The translations under genes and the position numbers were made by a program. Positions 43,481 to 55,891 of a stretch of 64,000 nucleotides of DNA are shown one piece after another (position 1 is the first letter of the stretch; each line of letters begins with the position of its first letter). A model generated the notes under the pieces. It made no database searches and was not told the DNA's origin. It worked only from the letters and a program-made list of their open reading frames with translations. Source of the DNA: Schistocerca nitens (lineage: Eukaryota > Arthropoda > Insecta > Orthoptera > Acrididae); NCBI RefSeq assembly GCF_023898315.1, contig NC_064618.1, forward strand, positions 184,565,548 to 184,629,547. The letters are read 5' to 3'.

Positions 43481-44448
43481 TATTGGGAGAACCGACAGTA
43501 AAAAATTGCTAAAAACAGCCACCTTCTTCTACCCAGCCACGCCTTACAACCCCGACCACGTCACCCGCTCCGGCCATCCTGTTACAGTATGCATTTTGAG
43601 TAGCATCACGTATAGGGAAGGAAACCACCCTACCAAGGGCCCTGGAGTACCCACAGCGTAGCACACACATAAAATAGTGTAATTACATCCATACTTAGAG
43701 CGGTATGACCGAAAATGCTGTAATCTTGGTTCTTTATGCATATGCCTCACTTTTCCACTACTGATACCAATCGTTGATTATACTGTATTTCACCTGTGGG
43801 GGTCCAATGCAAAATAATATCTATCTGTAATTTTCACTATGATTGTGGATGTCGACTCCCTACACTGTTTTTGTGCTCATACAAAATACTATACAAGTAT
43901 TCTGAGACGTTTACTATGATGTCAGAGTGAATAAACGTACGACTAAGGACGTAAGTCTTTACTGAGCGTAGTATTTTTAACCAAATAGTTGTCTTAGATC
44001 CACTTAAGATGATATCAAAGTATCCATACATTATGACAATCCTGCATGCTAGGGTAGCATTAATGCTTTGTACTATACAGTTCCTCGGGTTTGGGAGTGT
44101 CGTCTCACTGTTTTTACTGGACATGATGTCTGACACTGCAGTAATAAAATATAAATCTCTAAGTATTGGTTTTTTGATGTGTGCAGTAACACTTAACATA
44201 AAAACAGATCACATGCATGTTAGACTTACACCGCATTCCATGGCACTGGTGTACCGACGCCTTAGCACACAGAACATAGTGCTGCAGTTGGTGTACATTA
44301 TGATCAAACTACCATGCTAAAAAGTGTCCTTCTCAATTATAAATACTAAGACAGACTGACATGGGATCTAAACCAGAATCTTCTGGACACCTAAAGTAAC
44401 TACTGTTTATTTATGTGTAAGAACAAATATTAAAAGGGATGAGAAGCG
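43481..44448. other. No gene recognised
   Basis: Open frames 44009-44320 (plus) and 44199-43837 (minus) overlap on opposite strands, and neither has a recognisable domain. Confidence 0.45.
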
Positions 44449-44616
44449 ATAATGGGTTACGTAAACTACCAAACTGTCATACTGACAGTTTAATTATGGC
44501 ATTCTATGTTGTTCTGCTGGATGGCGGTGTATTCATCATTTGCAAATTACATTTCTATGTTAGTGTGCGATGTATATGCATTGCAAGAATGCAGTTTCAA
44601 CACAGCATTTGCTAAT
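44449..44616 (+). mobile_element. Unclassified ~170-bp element, copy 2
   Basis: It matches copy 1 at 43136-43306 almost throughout (GATAATGGGTTACGTAAACT; AATTATGGCATTCTATGTTG; TGTGCGATGTATATGCATTG; ending CAGCATTTGCTAATGG). It has about a dozen differences and a broken end palindrome. No clear target duplication, so it is older than copy 1 or its flanks have changed. Confidence 0.8.
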
Positions 44617-45085
44617 GGTGGAAGGGAGGCAATGACCTGCTGCGCAATGACCTGCTGCTCATCTGACACCTTGTAGGGGGCAGGTACGTTGTTAGAACCA
44701 AGACTGGAAACCTGTTTTCATAATTACAGCTACCACGTTTGACAAATGCATCCCCTCACCACCGTTCTGACGTTTTGCTTATAATCAAAGCTGTACCTGT
44801 GTTCTTTCACTGTTGGCGGTATCCATCATATGTCTGGGTGAGAAAATGCGATGGAGATAATTGGTATATCACTCATGATCTCGCCTACGTTGCTGGTCTT
44901 TGGTTGTGGACAGGTAAGCAGAAAGGACTAAAAGTGCATTTAGGTTTTTCTTCTTAAATAAGTAAAGTTCTTTTCTCCCTCTACCATTTGAGAGGAAAAT
45001 TTTTTACAGCGCAATTCTTGACAGTGTTGTGAGGATTTTTATTAGGTGTGTCTTTTCACAGCTCATTATTTAATATGCAAATGTA
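44617..45085. other. No feature recognised
   Basis: A repeated AATGACCTGCTGC word at about 44629-44658 is the only visible structure. No coding homology. Confidence 0.4.
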
Positions 45086-45889
45086 TAGGTTCACAATTAT
45101 TGAGCTACTCAAAAAAACATAAATTAGTTGCAAACTACTGTGTGCACACACTTTATGTAACATGTAAACGTCACCAGATATATTCTGATTTAGGTTACGA
45201 CTTGTTCCACATGCCTGCCATCATTGGCGATTATGTGGCGCAAATGAATAGTGAAATTCTGCATGACCCGCTGAAGTGTCGGAACATCGATGCTGTCGAT
45301 GACACCTTGAATGGCTGTTTTCAGCTCAGCAGTGGTTTCGTGGTTATTGTTAAGCACCTGGTCTTAATATAGCAACACAAAAAGGAGTCGCATGCGTTCA
45401 GATTCGGAGAACAAGGAGGCCAATCGAGGCCCTTGCCAGTGGCCTCTGGGTGCGCCAGAGCCAGAATGCGTTCCCCAAAGTGCCCTCCAGGAAATCAAAC
45501 AATCCCCCTCCCCACACTTCGTCTTGCATCAACCACATCTACCCGAAATCAGGGTCCTTTGGATAATGGAGATGAAATCATCTTCCAGAACCTTGACGTA
45601 ATGTTCGGTAGCCACCGATTATTCCGTGACTGGACATTGTACACAACACAGTCACGTGTTGACGGTGAAGAGACTTCTCGATCGCCAAATGTGGATTCTC
45701 AGTCCCTCAAATGGGCCAATATTGCTTATTTCCGAATCAATCCAAATGAAAGTGGGCTTCATCGCTAAACCAAACCATACAGCGCATACATCATGCTCCA
45801 CGGTCAACCGTAAGGTTTGAACGTTCTAATGGAAGCCGTTCGAAAGTTATGACGATTTGATTTGGTATAGTTCAATATTTGTCACCCTG
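45086..45889 (-). mobile_element. Tc1/mariner-superfamily element, internally deleted
   Basis: Terminal inverted repeats TAGGTTCACAATTATTGAGC (45086 on) and, at the right end read in reverse, CAGGGTGACAAATATTGAAC (45889 back), about 19 of 25 matching. TA lies on both sides (45084-45085, 45890-45891). On the minus strand, SDEAHFHLD (first Asp) near 45775, TENPHLAIEKSLH, then a deletion that removes the second Asp region. Next is a WPPCSPNLNACDSFL-like third Asp region near 45445, and a tail such as IQGVIDSIDVPTLQRVMQNF in shifted frames. The wording resembles the 48637-49976 element, a related family. Confidence 0.8.
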
Positions 45890-45891
45890 TA

Positions 45892-46600
45892 GATTTTTGT
45901 TAGCGCACGGAAATGGCTATTGCTAAACTGGGTCAGTTGCCTGGTACTGTATTCAGTCATAGTAATATCCATAATGATCGATAAACTCTATGGCTTTTTA
46001 TTACTTACGTGACACATTTCGAATTCTTAGCCATTCCTGCAGTAATAAAATAACCCCTTTCAAATGAGAGAATAGTTGTTGTGTGTGCCTTAAGATATAC
46101 GATCATTTTATTTTATCGGAATTAAAGCAGAAGGAATGTGAAGACGAGGAAACTGACTCATCCAACATTACAAATATCCAATACATATAACAGTGAGTGA
46201 TGCATCACCCGATGGTTACCTGAATCCATCTAATATACAATTATTTATCACCTGCATTCCACGTTTAGAGCATTGATTCGGATTTTCAGGTGGTTTGGTC
46301 ACGGATGGACAAATAAATAGCCATTTACCTATCGTAAGAATAATCATTCTCGTGATGGTATGAAGGATTTCATGATCCTCATCATATAAAGGTAGAGAAA
46401 TCTATTTGGACAGAAAAATTTAACAAAATTAAGGACGGAATGTATGACGACGCAAGGTTATAAACTAAGTGCGCAGTTATGCGCCTAGCCTTAAAAACTT
46501 CCACAATTATACATTATTTCTGGCCATGATTCCTAAACAAAATTAGTATTTCTGTTGATATTTTGGGTAGAAACAATCGCTTGTTCGTAGTGTTCCCGAG

Positions 46601-46649
<49 letters not shown>

Positions 46650-47157
46650 GAGTTTTGTTTTTCTAATTTGTGTAGATTCATATGCTGATTTAAATATAAT
46701 TAGATATTATTTTGGTATTGATTATTTTTCTTTTAGTTGCATTTTGTTGAGTTTTTGAATTTGTTCTTTAATAATTACTGCTAGAGGTTCAGTTTATTTA
46801 AGTTCTTATCATTCTAATTATTTTTGTTTTTATGGTTTTGATTTTAATAATTATACTTTGTTGTTCATGTGTATGTGTGTGTGTGTGTGTTTTATGTGCT
46901 TCTCTAACGCGGTGATTCTCTAAAGCTCCAATAGGTAATATAATAGCTTGAGTGTCACAGCTCCTCATCGCCCTAATAATGTCAACATTCCATCAAAAAA
47001 AACCTTGATTAACCATTGTGATCAGTCTACTCTATCGTTATTTATCAATTGCATATCATGTTTCAGGAAATAATTCCGTGTGTTAGTCGATATGTGGTAC
47101 ATAAAAAAGTACGTCAGATTACGTTATATGGTCGTCGACTTCAGACCATTACCCCCA
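45892..47157. other. No gene; (GT)n microsatellites
   Basis: No coding homology. (GT)22-type tract at 46602-46646 and a shorter one at 46868-46890; the rest is AT-rich. Confidence 0.55.
46602..46646 (+). repeat. (GT)n microsatellite
   Basis: About 22 uninterrupted GT units. A shorter GT tract follows at 46868-46890. Confidence 0.95.
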
Positions 47158-47346
47158 TTAGGCCGTGCGGGGTAGCCGTGCCGTCTCAAGTGCCTTGTCA
47201 CGGTTCGCGCGGTTACCCCCGTCGGAGGTTCGAGTCCTCTCTCTCGGGCGTGAGTGTGTGTGTGTTGTCCTTAGTGTAAGTTATCTTAAGTTCGACTAAG
47301 TAGTGTGTAAGCCTAGGACCGGTGATCTCAGCAGTTTGGTCCTATA
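47158..47346 (+). mobile_element. SINE family B-like copy
   Basis: Head GGCCGTGCGGGGTAGCCGTG, exact B-box-like GGTTCGAGTCC (about 47228-47238), body GTGTGTGTGTTGTCCTTAG and end GCAGTTTGGTCCTATAGCAA. It abuts the family C repeat at about 47347. No clean target duplication could be placed, because the right flank is another repeat. It is related to the family B copy at 18325-18523 but its tail differs, so it may be a separate subfamily. Confidence 0.7.
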
Positions 47347-47528
47347 GCAACTAGTGTATTGTGTATTGAACCGGGGACCTAGAAACGATGGAGAGGCTTC
47401 GTCCCGCCGTAGCCCTCAGTGGTACACTACCCCGCACAGCAGTCCACCAGCCCCAACACCGCCCCACCATAAATCCAGGGTTATAACGCGGTTCAGTCCC
47501 AATGGATCCCCAGGAACGTCTGATGCCA

Positions 47529-47728
47529 AATAATGCTTCAAATGGCTCTGAGCACTATGGGACTCAACTTCTGTGGTCATCTGTCCCCTAGAACTTAGAA
47601 CAACTTAAACCTAACTAACCTAAGGACATCACACACATCCATGCCCGAGGCAGGAGTCGAACCTGCGACCGTAGCAGTCGCACGGTTCCGGACTGCGCGC
47701 CTAGAACCGCGAGACCACCGCGGCCGGC
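47529..47728 (-). mobile_element. SINE family A, full length
   Basis: Exact 12-bp duplication CGTCTGATGCCA (47517-47528 and 47729-47740). Left end AATAATGCTTCAAATGGCTC, right end head GCCGGCCGCGGTGGTCTCGC on the minus strand. The B box GGTTCGACTCC has one change. Confidence 0.92.
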
Positions 47729-47765
47729 CGTCTGATGCCAGACGAGAGTAACCCCAAACGTTTGC

Positions 47766-47929
47766 CGGGTGGAGTGGTCGAGCGGCTCTGGGCGCTACAG
47801 TCTGGAACCCGGCTACCGCTGCGGTCACAGGTTGGAATACAGCCTTGGTCATGGATGTGTGTGATGTCCTTAGGTTAGTTCAAGGGGACTGATTTTTCTG
47901 AGAAGTTAAGTTCCATAGAGCTCAGAGCC
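47766..47929 (+). mobile_element. SINE family A, internally shortened
   Basis: Head CGGGTGGAGTGGTCGAGCGG, decayed B box (GGTTGGAATAC), body GATGTGTGTGATGTCCTTAG, then an internal deletion (TTAGTTCAAGGGGACTG) and end GAGCTCAGAGCC. Flanked by AACCCCAAACGTTTGC and AACCCCAAATATTTGC (16 bp, two differences). It is probably older than the neighbouring SINE at 47529-47728, judging by those differences. Confidence 0.87.
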
Positions 47930-48211
47930 AACCCCAAATATTTGCGTGGTAGAGTCATTATGGTGTACGCGTTCGTGGAGACAGTGTTTGCGCAGCAATC
48001 GCCAAAATAGTGTAAATGAGACGGAATAAGGAGAACCAGCCGGTATTCGCAGAGGCAGGTGGAAAACCGTCTTATAAAACATTCACAGCTGGCCTGCACA
48101 CCGGACCTCGACAATAATCCACCGGCTGGATTCGTGATGGGGACCGGCACGCCCTGTCGCACGGGAAGAAGCGCGTTAGACCGCGCGGCTAGCGGGGCGG
48201 GCTTTTTAGGA

Positions 48212-48634
48212 ACGTACCCCATTTTATTTCAGACCCAAATGAGGTTGCATTAATATGTATGGGATCCAATCATACTAAAAGCATGACCCTTAAAAAAATT
48301 ACCAGCAGCGCTATAAGAGGAAATCGTCACGTGCAACGACTACGGTCATTTTGCAATCGAATTGTTGCCTTTTTCAGTCTTACAAGTGAATGAAAAAAAA
48401 AAAGAAAACCAATTTATTGACAGCCTACACATACAAACGTCGCATCATCTTAACATCATGCTCTTAATTTGACTCCGATATTACATGATTTTTCTTCATA
48501 TCCATGTGAGTGTCGTCGATGGAACATTGTCAGAGATCTAACGATATTTGGAAACCAGGAAAGATGAGCATTCGTGGTATAATGTTAACGCTGAACACTA
48601 CACAGGTAATGATTTTCCTGTAAATATGGGATTG
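48212..48634. other. No feature recognised
   Basis: AT-rich, A11 run near 48395. No coding homology. Confidence 0.5.
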
Positions 48635-48636
48635 TA

Positions 48637-49976
48637 CAGGGTTATTACAAATGATTGAAGCGATTTCACAGCTCTACAGTAACTTTATTATTTGAGATAT
48701 TTTCACAATGCTTTGCACACACATACAAAAACTCAAAAAGTTTATTTAGGCATTCTCAAATGTTCCATATGTGCCCCTTTAGTGATTTGGCAGACATCAA
48801 GCCGGTAATCAAGTTCCTCCCACATTCGGCGCAGCATGTCCCCATCAATGAGTTCGAAAGCATCGTTGATGCGAGCTTGCAGTTCTGGCACGTTTCTTGG
48901 TAGAGGAGGTTTAAACACTGAATCTTTCACATAACCCCACAGAAAGAAATCGCATGCGGTTAAGTCGGAAGAGCGTGGAGGTCATGACATGAATTGCTGA
49001 TCATGATCTCCAACACGACCGATCCATCGGTTTTCCAATCTCCTGTTTAAGAATTGCCGAACATCATGATGGAAGTGCGGTGGAGCACCATCCTGTTGAA
49101 AGATGAAGTCGGCGCTGTCGGTCTCCAGTTGTGGCATGAGCCAGTTTTACAGCATGTCCAGATACACATGTCCTGTAACGTTTTTTTCGCAGAAGAAAAA
49201 GGGGCCGTAAACTTTAAACCATGATATTGCACAAAACACGTTAACTTTTGGTGAATTACGAATTTGCTGCACGAATGCGTGAGGATTCTCTACCGCCCAG
49301 ATTCGCACATTGTGTCTGTTCACTTCACCATTAAGAAAAAATGTTGCTTCATCACTGGAAACAAGTTTCGCACTGAACACATCCTCTTCCATGAGCTGTT
49401 GCAACCGCGCCGAAAATTCAAAGCGTTTGACTTTGTCATCGGGTGTCAGGGCTTGTAGCAATTGTAAACGGTAAGGCTTCTGCTTTAGCCTTTTCCGTAC
49501 GATTTTCCAAATCGTCGTTTGAGGTACGTTTAGCTCCCTGCTTGCTTTATTCGTCGACTTCCGCGGGCTACGCGTGAAACTTGCCCGCACGCGTTCAACC
49601 GTTTCTTCGCTCACTGCAGGCCGACCCGTTGATTTCCCCTTACAGAGGCATCCAGAAGCTTTAAACTACGCATACTATCGCCGAATGAAGTTAGCAGTTG
49701 GTGGATCTTTGTTGAACTTCGTCCTGAAGTGCCGTTGCACTGTTATGACTGACTGATGTGAGTGCATTTCAAGCACGACATACGCTTTCTCGGCTCCTGT
49801 CGCCATTTTATCTCACTGCGCTCTCGAGCGTTCTGGCGGCAGAAACCTGAAGTGCGGCTTCAGCCGAATAAAACTTTATGAGTTTTTCTACGTATCTGTA
49901 GTGTGTCGTGACCATATGTCAATGAATGGAGCTACAGTGAATTTATGAGATCGCTTCAATCATTCTAATAGCCCTG
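48637..49976 (-). mobile_element. Complete Tc1/mariner-superfamily transposon, 1.34 kb
   Basis: Terminal inverted repeats CAGGGTTATTACAAATGATT, then GAAGCGAT (48637 on) and, in reverse at the right, CAGGGCTATTAGAATGATTG, then AAGCGAT (49976 back), with TA on both sides (48635-48636, 49977-49978). One transposase pseudogene fills it. The repeats are highly similar over at least 27 bp, so the element is not very old. The Asp spacing and sequence style suggest the DD41D group rather than classic mariner. Confidence 0.88.
48742..49806 (-). pseudogene. Transposase of DD41D-like type, four stops
   Basis: Reads right to left from MATGAEKAYVVLEMHSH at 49806. An N-terminal helix-turn-helix has two stops near 49685-49670. 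Then SEETVERVRASFTRSPRKST (49614 on), QTTIWKIVRKRLKQKPYR, and SSDEATFFLNGEVNRHNVRI (first Asp). PKVNVFCAISWFKVYGPFFF leads to LDML, a stop (49147), then NWLMPQLETDSADFIFQQDG with APPHFHHDVRQFLNRR (second Asp) and SSDLTACDFFLWGYVKD (third Asp). The tail LPRNVPELQARINDAFELID ends at 48742. About 46 residues separate the last two Asp, close to 41 once a small local insertion (about 49000) is discounted. The length (~355 codons) is normal for the group. Confidence 0.87.
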
Positions 49977-49978
49977 TA

Positions 49979-52900
49979 TTTGTTACTACATAATGCGTTT
50001 TGTTTGACACAGGGTATCGACACATCTTTGTTAATAAGACCCTATGCGTAAATCCAGTAGTTCACAGACATGTTCATGACGTACATGAGCCACTGGCTGC
50101 TACAGGTCTCCGGAAGGTGACACACTGCCCACCTCACCAGTCACCGGTTCCTACAATTGCAGACGCCGCTTGTGCATGAGGCTTACTCAGCTATTATTTC
50201 ATTACTGTTCGCAGAGCAGTTTTTGGACGTTGCAATGGAGATTCACGGCCGCGAGAGAAAAGGAGGGAGAGGGCGGAGGAAATCGATCGTTACTGCGAGA
50301 AACGGATCTACTGACGCATAGGAAGATTACCAGATACTGTCAACACATCGAGACTGTTGCGGTGTCTCCCTTTAAAAAGGCGCTTCATTTACACGAGGAG
50401 CGTCATTACATCCTCTGAACTACCTGGAGAATTGCGATGACCGGAATCGAGTAGAAATACACGTACATATACAGTTATCTAATATCCGCAGGCCGTTTTT
50501 CCAGCAGTCATTGTGCTTGTGTTGTTCGCAAGTTGATTGCTGTTTGTTGAGAGTTGGTTTATCGAAAACCGGTGTATGAACCCTGGAGGACTCTCTAGGG
50601 TCGCATTTGCTCGCATAGTGAGACAGGTTCCGTGACCTTTGAGAATCGTTGATTTTATATTTAACTGCAGTTATGTATTACTGCACTGTGACCGTTACTC
50701 AGACTAACGGGACATGCTACCAAAATATGATGTGCGTTATACTAAGGACAAGGGTTGCCCCTATCTGCAATCGTTAAAATTCAAAACATGTATATAAATA
50801 CGAGAATATGACTGCTAAATTAATTGTAAAGTTGCTGGACCAGTAGCTGTGCCTTTGTCACTTGAGAGGTTTCCCGGTTGATACCAATGATAGGATTCGA
50901 CCGTGTTGTTGAATAAAAAAGGAAATGTAATGTTTTTTCTAATACAATTTATATCTTGAGAATTTCATTTTCCCGAATCTCTATGCAATGTATTACACAC
51001 AGAGGTATCTCATTTCCTATTCTTCATTCTTATGAGACCTTGTTCTTGTTGCTGGTTTCATTGTAATAAGAATTTCAGCTCAAATAGCTGAGGAACTGCA
51101 CTGCCCATCAGGAAAAATTTATCATGATATTCATGAGGATTGTTCAGTTAATAATACTGCATATTCAGAGTGTAATTAGGGCTAAAAGTATTTATGACCA
51201 TTAAACGATACGTACACCAAATCTACGAGTAAAAGGGTTGTCGCTATAAAGACTGGAGCTGGAATTGAGGCTCCAAATGCACTTAAAAAATATACACAAG
51301 AAGTAGCAAGATTCCCATTCATTTACAAAAGACCTTACGTAAGGTATTTTACAACACTCGTTTCAAGAACCCCATGCCAAAAAGTATATTTAATCGCTAC
51401 TCAGCGTTTTCCAATTTGAAAGTTTATTTTGTGGAACAGTTCAAGAGAACTTTGTAAAGTTAAGGTGTTTAACCACTGCACTGCACAAGTTTCTTTCAAA
51501 TGGACTGATCTTGTGCAACATCTTGCATGTGAGTAGTACCACATCACAAAACACATCTAACGATGAAATCGTGGAAAAGTGAAAGAAACTGGGATACTAT
51601 GAATGATCATCAAATCATAGTCATAATTGTTGTTAATAATGTTGACATGTCAGCTGGTTCATCCCATGAATTTCTTTCGCATGGTTCGGGTAAATGTGTT
51701 CCGAAATTGTTGAGTGTTGAAGAAAAACAGTAGCAAATGATTTTTGCAGAGGAGTCACTAGATCAAAACCACTGAAACGAGTATAATAGCTGATGAACCA
51801 TGAGTTGACGGATATGAAGTTGAATCTAAAGCTCAGTCGTCCTGGTGGAAACATGCCGGACCGCCATAACCGAAAAAGCTCGACAAGCGCTCTGACTTAT
51901 GCAGTTATGGTCACACTGCTCTTAGATTTTAACATAATAGTACACCTTGAGTTCCTGCCACAAGATGGAACAAACAATTCGAAGTACTACATAGAAGTTC
52001 ATTGTCGCTTACATGACGCAACCTGTAAAAAAGTTTAGATTTATGGCAGAAGAATTCATCACCACGATAATGCCACCTAGTCACATTTCGTTTCGTGATC
52101 GTGAATTTGTGCCCAAAAACAATACCGTAATGGCGCCCTAGTCCCCTATTCACCGCAAGGGACTTTATTTTGTTCCCAGAAGTAAACAAAAATTTGAAAG
52201 ACAGGATTTTACGGGCTTAGAGGAAATTAAAACGTACTGCTGGGAGGAATAAAAGCTGTCCCGAAGATAGAGTTCCAGAAGTGTTCCGTGTATAGGAAAA
52301 AAGGGCTTAGGTATGTGCAATATTTAAATGGGAATGTTTTCAGGAGAATAACATTGATGTAGACTAATAAACGGAGCCAGCATTATATCCAATATTCACC
52401 AAATAATTGTATTGTTTCCACTCTCAGAGCGAGCCAGTGGGTGTGTTGGATCTTCCATCGAGCTACAGACTCCCGTGAAGGTGTCCAGACGGGGACTAAA
52501 CGGTGGGAATTGACACAGAATTCATCAACAGACCAGATTGAATACTCTTTGCTCGGAAACCACATTGCACATTATCTTGTGGTGTAGTAGGCTTATCCAT
52601 CACTTCTGGAGAACTAACAAATCACGAAATATATTAACCTGAATTCTGACAACTCTCATGAACAGAACCAACGTAAATCACCGTACGCTGTGCAACACTT
52701 TTGGACAGGAAACGGGGAAATTATTTTCGTCCTGCATGTAGGGCAATCGCAGGGTCGTTCCCGTGTCCTTCCTGGAGAGGCCACGTCCACAATCAAGAGC
52801 GCTGCTCAGTCACAAGTTGGCCGACAAGTGCCACAGTTGTAAAACAGCCTTCGTATAACCTACCAAAATTTTCAACGAGGATACTCAGAGATAGAAGATT

Positions 52901-53269
52901 ATTAAATGTCTTGCTACACAAGAATTAATAGATGGGCAATTTATCAACTAAAGAGAAAATGTAGAAACCGATCTGAAGAAGGGATCAGTTCTGTTGTGTA
53001 CAACGTTGTACAAAGTGGTAAGGAGAGATAAGCAACTGTTACATTAGATTATATTTACTTTCATTCCAATTTATCCGTAGTGAGGAGGTCCTCCAGGATG
53101 TAGAAAATGTCAGAAAAAGAGTAATACATGACAAATATTTACAGCTGAAACAAATAAGGTAATGTACCTTCCACAGGTCCCAAGTGGAATGATCGTCATT
53201 TTTTTAATGAACACCATATGAAAGAATCATTTTACAAACACTAATGCACTGAATTTAAAATAAAAAAGG
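49979..53269. other. No gene recognised
   Basis: About 3.3 kb of AT-rich sequence. The short ORFs on both strands lack recognisable domains. No repeat boundaries were identified. Confidence 0.5.
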
Positions 53270-54185
53270 GTTTTTTATTTATAAGATAATAAACATGTAA
53301 CAAAACTACTATAATACTTATTTACAATGAACACATTACTGCACTGAAATTGTGGAGATGTATATATATACGAATCAGTTGGTTCTACTGAGAAATTCAT
53401 CAATGGTGTAGAAGGAATTGGCCACCAATAAATCCTTTAGGCTCCTCTTAAACTGAATTTCATTGGTTTTAAGCTTTTTATGGCTGCTGGCAAGTTATTG
53501 AGAATGTGTGTTCCTGAATAATGCAGACCTTTTTGTACAAGAGCAAGTGACTTTAAATCCTTGTGAAGATTGTTCATATTTATAGTGTTAATGCCATGAA
53601 CTGAGTTGTTGATTTGAAAAAGTGATATATTTTTAATGACAAATTTCATTAAGGAATAAATGTATTGGAAAGGTGTAGCTAGTATCCCTACTTCCCTAAA
53701 TAGGCTTCTGCTGCATGTTCTTCAGTTCACACCACATCCAACTCTTACTGCACTTTTTGTGCCCAGAAAACTGTAGCTTGGCTTGATGAATTACCCCAAA
53801 AAATAATCCCATATGACGTTATGGAATGAAAGTAAGCATAGTATGCCAGCGTTTTCATTTTTATATCCCTTATATCTGACACAATTCTCATTGCAAATAG
53901 AGATTTATTAAGACGCTTCAGCAGTTGTGTGGTGTGCTCCTCCCAGTTGAATTTATTATCAAGCTGTAATCCCAAGAATTTAACACTGTCCACTTCTTCT
54001 ATCCGCTTTTCATCATATGTTAGGCATATAATAGTGGGACACCCCTTACAAGTTCTGAACTGCATGTAGTGTGTTTTTTCGCCGTCGTAGGAAAGCTGGA
54101 CAACAGCTGAAATGATTAGCGAATAAGTTAGCACAGCAAAAAAGTTAACACAATGAACGGAAGATTTACTTTTATTCTTCAAGTG
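53270..54185 (-). mobile_element. Non-LTR RT fragment (Jockey/R1-like), C-terminal part
   Basis: Minus strand, 5'-truncated. From 54110: GEKTHYMQFRTCKGCP, IEEVDSVKFLGLQLDNKFNW, EEHTTQLLKRLNKSLFAMRI, then YYAYFHSITSYGIIFWGNSS (54182-53745 frame). After stops near 53740 come LFQINNSVHGINTINMNNLH and LVQKGLHYSGTHILNNLPAA (53649-53437). These are the usual words of the region after the RT palm in insect Jockey-like LINEs. The catalytic box lies upstream of the truncation and is absent. It ends near 53270 in A/T-rich 3' sequence. The exact clade is uncertain. Confidence 0.82.
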
Positions 54186-55891
54186 TACGAAGACTCATTG
54201 CAAATAATGTGGAAGAAACAAGAGTCAAGCCGTCTCAGTGCCAACAAGTGCGAAGCATGATCGAAGGTGACGTAGTGTAGTGGCTTCAAGCTCAAGTGTG
54301 CCGAGGGGCTGCAGCCAGCATTCCTATACCGCAGCAGTAGGGGACGCTCGTAGTACAGAGTTCGTGGAGGTGTGGCACAGCGGATACGCACCGTTGGATC
54401 CGAAAGATCTCGCGCGATCTTTAACGGTGTCAGATAGAAACTTGCAATTTCATTACCAACCTTGATACGTCATGGGGTGTATCAATACATGATATCACAA
54501 GTCGATAAGACACATTGTGAGGTGACAAGAAAGCTTAAGTTTAGAAATGGAGGGAAGCGAGGCGGAGAGTAACAATTTTAGATGGAAACTAAGACATCAA
54601 TTATGTAAACAGATGAGATGCATGTAAGTTGTAGTATTAATGATGAGGTTAAGAGACTTGTACAGAATAGACTAGAGTAGAGAACTGCAGCAAACCAGTC
54701 TTCACACTGAAGGACAAAACAAGAGCAACAACAAGAAAATCTCACAGTGACGTCCTAATGCAGGGCAGGTGGACACACAAAATCTGAAACATGGCGCTGT
54801 GACACCGTTGCGTAGAGCACAAGAACACAATGAAAGGCGAAGTTTGGGAAGATACTTTATCCGGCAGTGGTTGAAAAATGACTTATGGTGAATTTGTTAT
54901 ACATTTGTAGTGTGTAGTCGTTCTCTATCAACATTAAGTAACGTCGTAATAGTTGCTGAAAATGGAAAGCCATTTTCATAAATAATTATTACTGAGTATA
55001 TCGGTTTAAAAGTGGTAACGTACATTAGTTTCCTGTACATGTTCTATTAGTAACATGAGGAATTATACGTGATCATCAGATACCGTAGCTGTCGGAGCGT
55101 TCGAGAATGGTAATTGGAGAAAGCTGTCTGGTTTCTAGCGGAAATGGGGGTTTATGAATCGTTGTCGCATTTCCGCTCGGGTTATATGTCCCCTACGTAC
55201 TACGTGCGGATTGATTATTGATACAGCCATTACTGGCAAGTGATGAATAGAACACACACACACTGACAGATTAGTCGCTCTCTGCAGCTGGTTGAACTGC
55301 AGTTCATGTCAATTGCAGTGACATAACATGAAGTTAGATAACAGCGGCCACTGGCTGCGGACGAATCATTCTCGCACTCCTATTTTTGGACAACTGCTTC
55401 CTCGTGAACACTTGGGGAAAGTTGTGCTGTGAGACGTCCAGCATTTCGCTGGCCTTCAAAATGCGTAGAAAATACAAAAGATCACTTCAATAGACACTTC
55501 ATTGGATTTGCAATAGACATTTCCAAGGCGATTGGTGTGGCACATTTTTCAATTAAATCATATTACATATTACTGGCGCAGTGTTAAACTGGTGAATACA
55601 GAATATCTCAAGAAGTGTTCCTACGTTATGCACTATAAGCAGATGCAAACTTAAGTCCTTTCTGTGTAATACTGAAACGATATCTGAACATTTCTTAATG
55701 CACTTCGAATGCTACAATCTGTCCGAGTTCCTCATTAAATTAGTGATATTCCAATAAAAAACTCGAAATAAGTTATTTCTCAATACCATAATGACGATAC
55801 CGCGATTCACGATATCGTCCGTGATTCCACAGCCGCTGCTAATGCTTCCCGCGATTGCTTTTTAGAAATCATTGTGGCAACGAAGCTTTTA
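54186..55891. other. No gene recognised
   Basis: No coding homology. Short overlapping ORFs at 54179-54391 (minus) and 54280-54465 (plus) have no motif. Confidence 0.5.

Larger units (their letters stand above)
47347..48211 (-). mobile_element. Family C repeat interrupted by two SINEs
   Basis: It matches 34255-34726 in three pieces: 47347-47528 (GAACCGGGGACCTAGAAACG...), 47729-47765 (CAGACGAGAGTAACCCC...) and 47930-48211 (TTTGCGTGGTAGAGT... to CTAGCGGGGCGGGC). SINE A copies sit in both gaps (47529-47728, 47766-47929). Removing them restores a continuous ~485-bp unit. The tRNA-like head, read on the minus strand, is at the right end (CGCGCGGTCTAACGCGCTTC). Confidence 0.8.

Noticed and set aside
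46602..46890. CRISPR-like short repeated words
   Set aside because: They are simple GT microsatellites without unique spacers. This is also eukaryotic DNA, where CRISPR arrays are not expected.
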